Assembly (NCBI GenBank): GCA_905221605.1
Contig: CAJNDS010002289.1
Coordinates: 287,501 to 337,500 of the forward strand
From: Symbiodinium natans
Lineage: Eukaryota; Sar; Dinophyceae; Suessiales; Symbiodiniaceae
DNA length: 50,000 bases
Direction: 5' to 3'
The translations under genes and the position numbers were made by a program. Below are positions 42,960 through 50,000 of this stretch, in pieces. Within the stretch, counting starts at the first letter, position 1; each line of letters starts with the position of its first letter. The notes beneath the pieces were generated by a model, which ran no database searches, was not told the origin of the DNA, and saw nothing but the letters and a program-made list of their open reading frames with translations.

Positions 42960-43711
42960 ATGTTTAGGGTTTAGGGTTTAGGGTTTAGGGTTTAGGGTTC
43001 CCCGAAGAGGTCTTGAGGGTCCGAGGGAGAGTCCCACATGAGCCTTCACCTTCGTAACATGTACAGCAGCAAGCTGAACACAAGTCGATCTCGAAACCGA
43101 TGATTCCTGAAGCATTGTCAGTTCCCAACCTTAAGAAACCAGGTTTTGTAGGTTTTTATGATACCCCCCCCCTTCCCCTTTCCCAAAGGGATTCTTAGGT
43201 AGCCTACAAAAGGGTAGGTTTTGGCGTTCTTGAGGTACACCCCAAACCTGATATCCGCAAACCCTAAACGCTATGCCCTTGGTTCCTGAAATTCACCCTG
43301 AGCCCGTTCGAACCTCAGCCCACCCTAAACCCACCTAAGCTCCTGAACCCCTAAACCCTAAACCCACAACCCATAAACCCTAAACTCCTAAGCTCCATAA
43401 AGGCTTACAAGCCCTACCTGAGACTTTAATAAACCTGCAGTTTAGTAGGAACTATCCTTAATTAGTAGGTATAACCCAGAAAACTGTAGGTAAAGAGGGT
43501 CCCAGGTAAGCCCTAAGCCCTAGACCCCGAAACCCTAAAACCCTAAAACCCTAAAACCCTAAAACCCTAAAACCCTAAAACCCTAAAACCCTAAAACCCT
43601 AAAATCCTAAAACCCTAAAACCCTAAAACCCTAAAACCCTAAACCCTAAACCCTAAACCCCAAACCCTAAACCCTAAACCCTAAACCCCCAAAGCCCGAG
43701 CTTCAGCGCAG
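42960..43711. repeat. Arrays including CCCTAAAA (8-mer), no firm exon
   Basis: About fourteen homogeneous CCCTAAAA units at 43535-43640. 43000-43250 is unique with several short open frames, none convincing. Confidence 0.75.
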
Positions 43712-43765
43712 GAGGACCTCGTCCTTCAGGCGGCGGAGCATTGCCGGGCCCTGCGCCAGGACTGA
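43712..43765 (+). CDS. Exon candidate, stop or GA donor
   Basis: Acceptor CTTCAGCGCAG. EDLVLQAAEHCRALRQD then TGA (43763-43765). CAG|GACTGACC would be a GA donor one codon earlier. Helical, clearly protein-like. Confidence 0.6.
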   Translation, partial: EDLVLQAAEHCRALRQD

Positions 43766-43970
43766 CCGACCAAACAGTCCCTGGGGCTCTGGGGTTTGGG
43801 GTTGAAGGTTTAGGGTTTAGGGTTTAGGGTTTAGGGTTTAGGGTTTAGGGTTTAGGGTTTAGGGTTTAGGGTCTACGCTTGGGGAAACCTCAACCATGTA
43901 AGCCCAAAACTGCAGAACTCTCAAAGCCATCCTGTGATGTGGTTGGGGGCTTTCCGGGGCCCAGAGACCC

Positions 43971-44208
43971 AGATGAAGTAGGGTTTATATTTGGGTGGTT
44001 GTCTAAATTATGATCCCTCTTGTGGTACCCTAAATATTAGGTGCCGTATTATAATAGGGATCCAAAAAAGGACCATAATCTTGACAACCACCCATTTCTG
44101 TTTTTGGTGAGCGTATATAAGGTTCCCTTTTCAATATTGGTGAGTGTATATACCTGGTGTCCTTTTGGGGGGGTACAAGAAGTATATACCCTACTTCAGA
44201 TCACCAGG
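43971..44208. mobile_element. Nested inverted-repeat region
   Basis: Outer arms AGATGAAGTAGGGTTTATAT / ATATACCCTACTTCAGATC. Inner arms GGGTGGTTGTC..ATTATGATCC / GGACCATAATCTTGACAACCACCC. Unique AT-rich sequence between them. No gene. Confidence 0.6.
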
Positions 44209-44374
44209 CTCCAAAACCTAAGCTTTCGAACCCGGGTAATTCTCTAAGTTTGGTTCCATTCTCGGGTACCCTACCTCTTCCTAAACCTTAAACCCTAAAC
44301 CCTAAACCCTAAACCCTAAACCCTAAACCCTAAACCCTAAACCCTAAACCCTAAACCCTAAACCGCATTGTTAG

Positions 44375-44451
44375 GCCCGAGTTGCGGAGCATTCTGGTGC
44401 ATTGTGTGGAGTCTGGGGCTTCCGATTCACGTCGCGCTTAGGAGTTACAGG
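44375..44451 (+). CDS. Exon candidate
   Basis: Acceptor GCATTGTTAG. ARVAEHSGALCGVWGFRFTS and onward, to a GTTTAGGG donor at 44452. Another frame (PELRSILVHCVESGASD) is open to a TAG. Either is protein-like. Confidence 0.5.
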
Positions 44452-44829
44452 GTTTAGGGATTAGGGACTCGGGGTTATGGGGTTTAGGGTTTAGGGTTCA
44501 GGGTTTAGGGTTTCGGGTTTACCCGGGTGTAGGGTTTAGGGTTTAGGGTTCAGGGTTTAGGGGTTAGGGATTGTAGGCCTTGGGGCTCAGTTAGGGTTTC
44601 CGATTCTGGGTTCAGGCCTATTGGGGTATTGGGGGGCTCACTTCGGGTTTAGGCTTTTCTGGTTTAGGGAGTAGGGTTTAGGGCTGGCTTAGGATTTAGG
44701 GTTGATTGAAGGTTTTGGGAGTGGTTTGGGGCAGGGGAGGGGGGCATCGGAGTTCAACAGTTGCAGCAACAAGGATTCAGCAAGTTCTTTGGGGTTTAGG
44801 GTTTAGGGTTTTCTCGTTCGTTTGTCCAG

Positions 44830-44995
44830 AACGTCGTCATTGTTATGGTTTATTTTCGTTATGGTTGGCTGGGTTTGTTCCTTGTTCTGACTCCACTCGG
44901 CTTACTTTGTGGCTTCGTACCGTCGAGCTCACCTAATCGATGTCGCGGTACGGGCCAAACCATTTCCCAACAGCTTGAAGAGTTGAACTCCAAGG
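44830..44995 (+). CDS. Exon, chain E, hydrophobic segment
   Basis: Acceptor TTTGTCCAG. NVVIVMVYFRYGWLGLFLVL, then TPLGLLCGFV, a transmembrane-like helix, then a polar stretch (RCRGTGQTISQQLEELNSK) to a GTTTAATC donor at 44996. Leaves in phase 1. An ATG at 44845 could also be a start, giving a signal-anchor-like N terminus. Confidence 0.55.
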
Positions 44996-45157
44996 GTTTA
45001 ATCTTCTGTCGATGGGGCCCCTTAAGAACCAAACCCTCAACCCTACACCCCAAAACCCTAAACACCATAAACCCTAAAACCCTAAACCCCAAACGCTAAA
45101 CCCTGAACCCTGAAGCCTAAACCCTACCCCTAAACCCCAAACCCTCCTTCCCCCCAG

Positions 45158-45264
45158 CAAGAACCTTGCAAGCAATCAATCCGGAAAGCTCCAAGAAGCT
45201 GCACGAAGGCCCTGGTCGCAAGGCCGGTGGCCCCGCAAAGGCGCGCAGAGCTCTTGCTTTCAGG
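45158..45264 (+). CDS. Exon, chain E, basic
   Basis: Polypyrimidine acceptor CCTTCCCCCCAG. The first two bases complete the previous codon. TLQAINPESSKKLHEGPGRK and onward, to a GTTGAGG donor at 45265, phase 0. A second frame is open, but this one has both the better acceptor and the phase. Confidence 0.65.
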
Positions 45265-45399
45265 GTTGAGGGTTCGACTTCAGCGCTTAGGAGTCTAGGG
45301 TTTAGGGCTTAGGGTTTAGGGTTTTGGGTCTGGGGTTCAGGGTTTAGGGTTTAGGGTTTAGGGTTTGGGGACAGGTACCCAAATAGGACAGCTGTTCAT

Positions 45400-45685
45400 A
45401 GAGATGTGTTGAGCTTCCGGGGTGTCGGCAGCCCCCCTAAACCCTCATCCTTAATCCCCAAAACCTATAAGCCCTGGACCCGAAACTCTGAACCCTAGCC
45501 CCAAACCCCTAAACCCTAAACCCCAAACCCCAAACCCTACACCCTAAACCCTAAACCCTAAACCCTAAACCCTAAACCCTAAACCCTAAACCCTAAACCC
45601 TAGCCCTAAACCCTAAACCCCAAACCCCAAACCCCAAACCCCGCACAAACCCTACATAAGCCCAACCTCTCGGGGCACCTGCCAG
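45400..45685 (+). repeat. Intron with CCCTAAA arrays, chain E
   Basis: CCCTAAA/CCCCAAA arrays at 45500-45650. An open frame near 45389-45507 (TAVHRDVLSFRGVGS) is possible but does not fit the phase chain. Confidence 0.5.
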
Positions 45686-45739
45686 GAGCCGCTCCAGCGG
45701 TCTAAAGCAGCTTGCTGGCCAGTTTTCCCGGGGATGAAG
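45686..45739 (+). CDS. Exon, chain E
   Basis: Acceptor CACCTGCCAG. EPLQRSKAACWPVFPGMK to a GTTTAGGG donor at 45740. Phase 0 in and out, matching both neighbours. Confidence 0.5.
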
Positions 45740-45859
45740 GTTTAGGGTTTAGGGTTTAGGGTTTAGGTTTTAAAGTTTAGGGTGTGGTTTTAGGGCGAGC
45801 TTTGGGCCCCTAAACCCGAAACCCTGAACCCTGAATCCTAAGCCCTAAACCTCGGGCAG

Positions 45860-45891
45860 CCTTTAGACTGGCGTGCGCTACCGGCACTAGG
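45860..45891 (+). CDS. Short exon candidate, chain E
   Basis: Acceptor CTCGGGCAG. PLDWRALPAL to a GTCTAGGG donor at 45892. Enters in phase 0 and leaves in phase 2, which matches the next one. Short. Confidence 0.35.
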
Positions 45892-46164
45892 GTCTAGGGT
45901 TCAGGGTTCAGGGTTTAATTCGGGTTTAGGCCCCCCCCCCCCCTTCCCCCTTGTGTATGAGGCACCCTGCCTGCCTTGTACCCAGAAGCCTTAAACCTTG
46001 GGGGCTTCAGCCTTTTTCAATGCGAAAACTTGGGAGTTCGGTTTTTTGCTGGGGGTCGGTGGATGGGGGATTGTTGTGTAGGCCTGGGCATGATCTGTAA
46101 GGCTAGTAGCACCTGGGGTCCTCGTTTGGTTTCAGGGGTTTAGGGTCTCCGGTTTCGGGTTCAG

Positions 46165-46218
46165 TGGGTTTTATCTGGGCCATACATGTGGCACCGAGTT
46201 CCCCGAGTCTGTGCTACA
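46165..46218 (+). CDS. Exon, chain E
   Basis: Acceptor TTCGGGTTCAG. GFYLGHTCGTEFPESVL to a GTAAGG donor at 46219. The first base completes the phase-2 codon. Confidence 0.5.
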
Positions 46219-46365
46219 GTAAGGCGGCTTTGAACTTAAACCGTAAATTGTAAACTTACAGGTTCTGAGAAGGTAAGGAAAGCGTGCACCGCAGGTTCCC
46301 ACTTAGGGTTTAGGGTTTAGGGTTTGGGGTTTAGGGTTTAGGGTTTAGGGCCAAAGCCCAACGAG

Positions 46366-46468
46366 GAAGCAGCAGCGTAACCTCCAAGACGCCGAGCAGC
46401 GGCTGCTGATGCGCGAGCAGCAAGAGCGACGGCCTCAGGAACATACTGCCCTAAACCCTAAACCCTGA
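46366..46468 (+). CDS. Exon candidate, coiled coil
   Basis: AG at 46364-46365. KQQRNLQDAEQRLLMREQQE and onward, a heptad-rich coiled coil, then CAG|GAACAT (GA donor, about 46430) or run-on into the repeat to TGA at 46466-46468. Clear coding composition. Confidence 0.65.
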
Positions 46469-46469
46469 A

Positions 46470-47350
46470 CCCTAAACCCTAAACCCTAAGCCCTAAGCCC
46501 TACGCCCTAAGCCCTAAGCCATAACCCTAAACCCTAAACCCTAAACCCTATTGTTGGTAGGTTTTTTCCTTGTGTGTGTTTTTCGTGGTTTGAGGCTTTT
46601 GGGCTTAAGGCTCGGGTTTGGATCGTGTTGAGGAATATTTTGACAGGGATATGTGAAAAAAACAACATGTTTTAGGGGAGTTCTCTTGGTTCCCTTCTCG
46701 TGTTTAAGCAGGTCGCATTTACTTTAGGAATATATTCAGAGGGTTATAATTGGGTTTTATGTGTTGATTCTCTTCTTGGGATGAAGTAGGTCATATCCAG
46801 GATAACTTCCAGAGGGGGTATAATTTAGACTTCAAAAGTCCGAACTGGTAATCGGCTTTGTGTTTGCAGGATAGGCTTCACGTCTTGCGGTTCACGGTTT
46901 AGGGTTGAACGAAACCGTAAACCTTAAACCTCAAGCCCTACTTGGAGGTTCATGGTACTTAGTAACCAATTATGACTGGGCTTATAACCCTACTTATAAG
47001 TGGGATAACCCCTAAAATGCCCTTAGGGGTAGTTATAATTGGTTAGTAAGTACCATGAACCTTCAAGTAGACCTCGAGTCCCGAACCCCTAAGGCACATC
47101 TGTTAACTGCCAGCGCAGGTTGTAAGTCCAATGAGAACAGCAACCTATGTGGACCAAAAGACGAACAGCTTGCCTCTTTGTGGCGCCGTACTGTAACTTT
47201 AGATCCTTATGGAGCATGATCTTGTACTGGAAGATGATATGTTTCATGAAATGCATCTAAAAATATTGGCGCATTGATTCAATGTCAGAAAATCGAATGT
47301 TGTCAGCCTTTTTGGGGTTTATTGGGTTTCCTAGTAAGGCAGCTAAGAAT
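46470..47350. other. AT-rich intergenic/intron sequence with a palindrome
   Basis: CCCTAAA array to about 46550, then AT-richer unique sequence without a convincing exon. Inverted-repeat element at 46939-47069. Confidence 0.6.
46939..47069. mobile_element. 131-bp MITE-like palindrome
   Basis: TACTTGGAGGTTCATGGTAC... is inverted as ...GTACCATGAACCTTCAAGTA, with ACCAATTATGAC/ATAATTGGT pairing inside. Confidence 0.75.
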
Positions 47351-47964
47351 TCAGCTTCTAGCTACCCTCCTCAGTGCAGCCAAGGCTTGATCCTGATTTT
47401 CGGTACGAATACAAGCTGTGAACACATAGCCTAGTGACCCTTGGAGAGAGGTGTCAGACAAGTTACCACAGGGAACACATCCTGGGGAGGGGGGGGGTGT
47501 TTTGTTGAAGAGCATTGTCCCACCCAGCCCGGCCGTAGCCATTGGGTGGAGCCTTCTTCTTTTGTAGCAAGAAAGTCAGCCACAGCGACGTCCGCAAGCA
47601 GGCAGACCGGTCGGCGCCGCCTTCCCCCCCCCCCCCCCCCCCCGCAACTGCCAAAAGCATCAGGAGCATCAACCCGTCCAGTCACGTGGCCCGCGCTGAA
47701 GGAACCCAACTTGAGACACGAAAAATAAGCAGGGCGGCGTGTCGCAGAGCAACTGTTGTCATCTACTTCCTTCTCTTTGGGGGGTGGTACCTGCTCACCG
47801 AGAAATTGGCTTTTCTTTGAGAAGCTTCTCCAGGGTGATGGGGGAAAGAAGTTCCGAAGCGAGGATATAGTTTTGAGTGCGGTGCAGTCTGAACACAGAC
47901 ACATGAGGGTTGCGATCCATGTCTTGAAATTCACGCGTGTCTCCTCGCACGCGCGCACACGCAC
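47351..47964 (-). CDS. Possible minus-strand coding region
   Basis: Two overlapping minus frames (47964-47431 and 47542-47351). Readable stretches include NFKTWIATLMCLCSDCTALK and SLGYVFTACIRTENQDQALA. A poly-C run (47626-47643) gives polyglycine in the middle. No motif recognised and no start context. Could be an old element remnant. Confidence 0.25.
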
Positions 47965-47994
47965 ACAGATAGGAATAGGCTTCCTACAACCCTG

Positions 47995-48120
47995 GACCCT
48001 AAACCCTAAACCCCAAACCCCAAACCCTAAACCCGAAGCCCCAAACCCTAAAACCCAAACCCTAAACCCTAAACCCTAAACCCCAAACCCTAAACCCTAA
48101 ACCCTAAACCCCAAACCCTG
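47995..48120. repeat. CCCTAAA/CCCCAAA array
   Basis: Mixed CCCTAAA and CCCCAAA units. No exon. Confidence 0.9.
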
Positions 48121-48133
48121 TCGCAGCTCCCAG

Positions 48134-48188
48134 GCTCCTCGAAGAGCAGAAGCACGAGTTGCACGCTGCTTGGCAGCCGACATCCTGA
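48134..48188 (+). CDS. Exon candidate, helical
   Basis: Acceptor AGCTCCCAG. LLEEQKHELHAAWQPTS, then TGA at 48186-48188, or a GA donor at about 48179. Coiled-coil-like, as in 46366-46468. A second frame is open to GTTCAGG. Confidence 0.5.
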
Positions 48189-48570
48189 TTCGGGTTCAGG
48201 GTTTAGGGTTTAGGGTTTAGGGTTTAAGGTTTAGGGTTTGGGTTTAGGGTTTAGGGTTTAGGGTTTAGGGTTTAAGGTTTGGGGTTTAGGGTTTAGGGTT
48301 TGGGGGTTTAGGGGTTTCGGGTTTAAGGAGGGTTGCTGCTGCCGCTTGCTTCCGGACGTGCTAGGGTTTGGGGTCCTGTGCTTGTGGTTAGGGCTTATAG
48401 GGCTCAGGGTTTAGGGTTTAGGGGTTCGCGGCTTGGGGTCGTGCTTGCTTACTGGCAACCTAGTATCGTGGGGCTTTTGGAGTGTAGTGGTTTCTCAATA
48501 GGGCTGAGCGGAATCTCCAGGGTTGAGGGTTCGGGGCGTGAGGCAGCTACCTTGGATGCCGACTCCGCAG

Positions 48571-48793
48571 GAATGTTGCACGCTTGGTCGCTTCTCTTAC
48601 CCCTTCGGTGTTCTCTGCTCATAACCCTAAGCTCCAAATTTCCGAGAACTACTGGCAGGGGAAAAGGCGTTCAGTTTTCCAGATGGACGCGCTGGACTCG
48701 CACCTACACCCCTCCTCAGAGTCTTCAGTTGTTGATGGTTTTGGGGCCTCCCGTTTTCGGAGCCGTACTCATGTGAACTCTGAGCCCCCCAGG
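48571..48793 (+). CDS. Exon, chain F
   Basis: Acceptor CGACTCCGCAG. 74 codons, including KLQISENYWQGKRRSVFQMD and SSESSVVDGFGASRFRSRTH, to a GTTTGGG donor at 48794, phase 0. An overlapping frame on the same strand is also long. Product unknown. Confidence 0.6.
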
Positions 48794-48903
48794 GTTTGGG
48801 TTTAGGGTTTGGGGTTTAGGGATGAGGGATGAGGGATGAGGGTTTAGGGTTTAGGGTTTAGGGCTAGGGTTTAGGGTCTCGCCCGACCTCCCACGTCGAT
48901 GAG

Positions 48904-48969
48904 GAGCAGAAGGTGGAACTGAAGCAGAAGGACTGCCACACTAGTGCATCCAGTCCCATCTCCACGAAG
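48904..48969 (+). CDS. Exon, chain F
   Basis: AG at 48902-48903, or a TTTAG acceptor upstream at about 48876. EQKVELKQKDCHTSASSPIS and onward, to a GTTCCTC donor at 48970. Phase 0 matches 48571-48793. Confidence 0.6.
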
Positions 48970-49116
48970 GTTCCTCTTGTAGGGTTTAGGGTTTTGGGTT
49001 TTACGGCCAAAACCCGAGTTTCGAAACCTAACCCGTTGAGGTACTTGTGCCTTCTTTTGGCTGGTGGTTTGAGGGGGGGGGGGGTGGTATAGTGGGTAGT
49101 GGGTGTAGGATCCCAG

Positions 49117-49186
49117 ATGCATGGACTGCCCCCCCGACCCTGAAGACCCAACCGTCCAGACCCAAAGGCGTGATCGAACATTTAGG
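49117..49186 (+). CDS. Exon candidate
   Basis: Acceptor GGATCCCAG. CMDCPPDPEDPTVQTQRRDR and onward, to GTTTTGGG at 49187. The last codon (AGG) already belongs to a TTTAGGG unit. Phase does not match 48969, so one boundary is off. Confidence 0.5.
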
Positions 49187-50000
49187 GTTTTGGGGTTTGG
49201 GGTTCAAGGTTGAGGGTTTAGGGTTTAGGGTTTGGAGTTTAACTCAAAGTAGCGAAAGCAAACCGTAAACTTTGACACTATACCCTGAAGCCTTGCATAC
49301 CTAAACCCTTAGATCCCTGAACCCTAAGCGCCGAAGCCTAAAGCCTAAGTCCCTAGCTCCCTAGATGCCCTAAATTTAGGAGCCTCCGGCTCAGACCGCC
49401 GACCCAAGAGGCCCTAAACCTCTCAACGCCCAAAGCTCAAATCCCCCCAACCCGAAGCCCTGAATTAAAAAACTCTGCAAGTTGTTTTGGGGGCAAGTGC
49501 CTTGGCGTGGCTGCTGTTTTTGGGGGAGGGGGTGGGGGTCGGGGTGGGGGGTGGGGGCGAGGGTGGGGGGGGGCGAGGCGTGGGGTGAGGGGTGGGATGG
49601 GGTGGGTGGGGGGGGGGGGGTAGGGGGAGGGTTCCCTCCCAAAACCATCCAACACCGCCAGGATCGGCGGACTCCCTAGCGCTAAACCCTGAACCCTAAA
49701 CCCTAAACCCTAAACTCCCAAACCCTAAACTCTAAACCCTGAGCCCTAAACTCGTGATCGCGGCGAGGCCCCTCCAAAAGCTCCCTAAGCCCCAGCCACC
49801 CAAGCTCTTGGGTTGAGGGTTTAGGGTTTAGGGTTTAGGGCTAGAGTTTAGGGTTTGGGGCTTGGGGTTTAGGGTTTAGGGTTTAGGGTCTAGGGTCTAG
49901 GGTCTAGGGCTTAGGGTTTAGGGTTTAGTTTCGGAACAATATTTGTAAGAATAAGAATTTAGGGTTTAGGGTTTTGTAGTTTATATAGGACCTAGGAACC
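49187..50000. repeat. Arrays, G-rich tract, no firm exon
   Basis: TTTAGGG/CCCTAAA variants. 49515-49630 is a G-rich tract with many GGG runs (quadruplex-prone). Array again from 49680 to the end. The ORFs over the G tract are low complexity. Confidence 0.8.

Noticed and set aside
49482-49679. Gly/Trp-rich plus ORF and proline-rich minus ORFs
   Set aside because: Translations of the G-rich tract at 49515-49630.

Overview
This window is nuclear DNA of a dinoflagellate. Three things in the sequence point there. A 22-base dinoflagellate spliced-leader sequence is fused to a retrotransposon 5' end at 16842-16863. TTTAGGG/CCCTAAA is the dominant repeat. The genes have many short exons, and several candidate splice donors are GC or GA rather than GT. 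No species can be named from the sequence alone.

Layout. Nearly all of the window outside two retrotransposons alternates between degenerate TTTAGGG/CCCTAAA arrays (50-150 bp) and unique pieces of 50-250 bp. Many unique pieces behave as plus-strand exons: AG at the left edge, an open frame that reads like protein, and a donor at the right edge that is often the first bases of a telomere-type array (GTTTAGGG). Where neighbours can be chained, the codon phase is kept across the proposed introns: 273-1363, 2088-2545, 3800-4879, 7504-7955 and 44830-46218. Short inverted-repeat (MITE-like) elements sit in the same introns. The long ORFs inside repeat arrays (for example 7000-7300, 13500-13830 and 11480-12050) are translations of simple repeats and are not genes.

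A likely multi-pass cation-channel gene runs on the plus strand from about 15.1 kb to about 38.7 kb, perhaps from 14.06 kb. Its pieces are 15087-15147, 15307-15365, 24153-24258, 24409-24525, 25186-25281, 38105-38216 and 38571-38668. Both retrotransposons lie in its introns.

15583-22910 is a tyrosine-recombinase (DIRS order, Ngaro-like) retrotransposon with split direct repeats A1 ... B1-A2-B2, a Gag-like ORF1, RT-RNase H, and a recombinase ORF. It is chimeric: a 5'-terminal A1 repeat plus a truncated RT copy is followed by a second copy that begins exactly with the spliced leader. It therefore looks like a captured cDNA of a trans-spliced transcript.

26377-36761 is a minus-strand Ty1/copia element with 250-bp LTRs that differ at one base, a 5-bp AGGGT target duplication, a half-tRNA primer-binding site, gag, protease, integrase, RT-RNase H and an extra 3' ORF. 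Between protease and integrase it carries a segment resembling a C5-cytosine methyltransferase. Downstream of the integrase core it carries a segment resembling a 2-oxoglutarate/Fe(II) dioxygenase. Its coding sequence switches back and forth between only two of the three frames.

Exon calls come from reading frames, splice dinucleotides and phase only. Individual boundaries may be off, and several pieces are open in two frames. Exons said to end in a stop may instead use an upstream GT, GC or GA donor.
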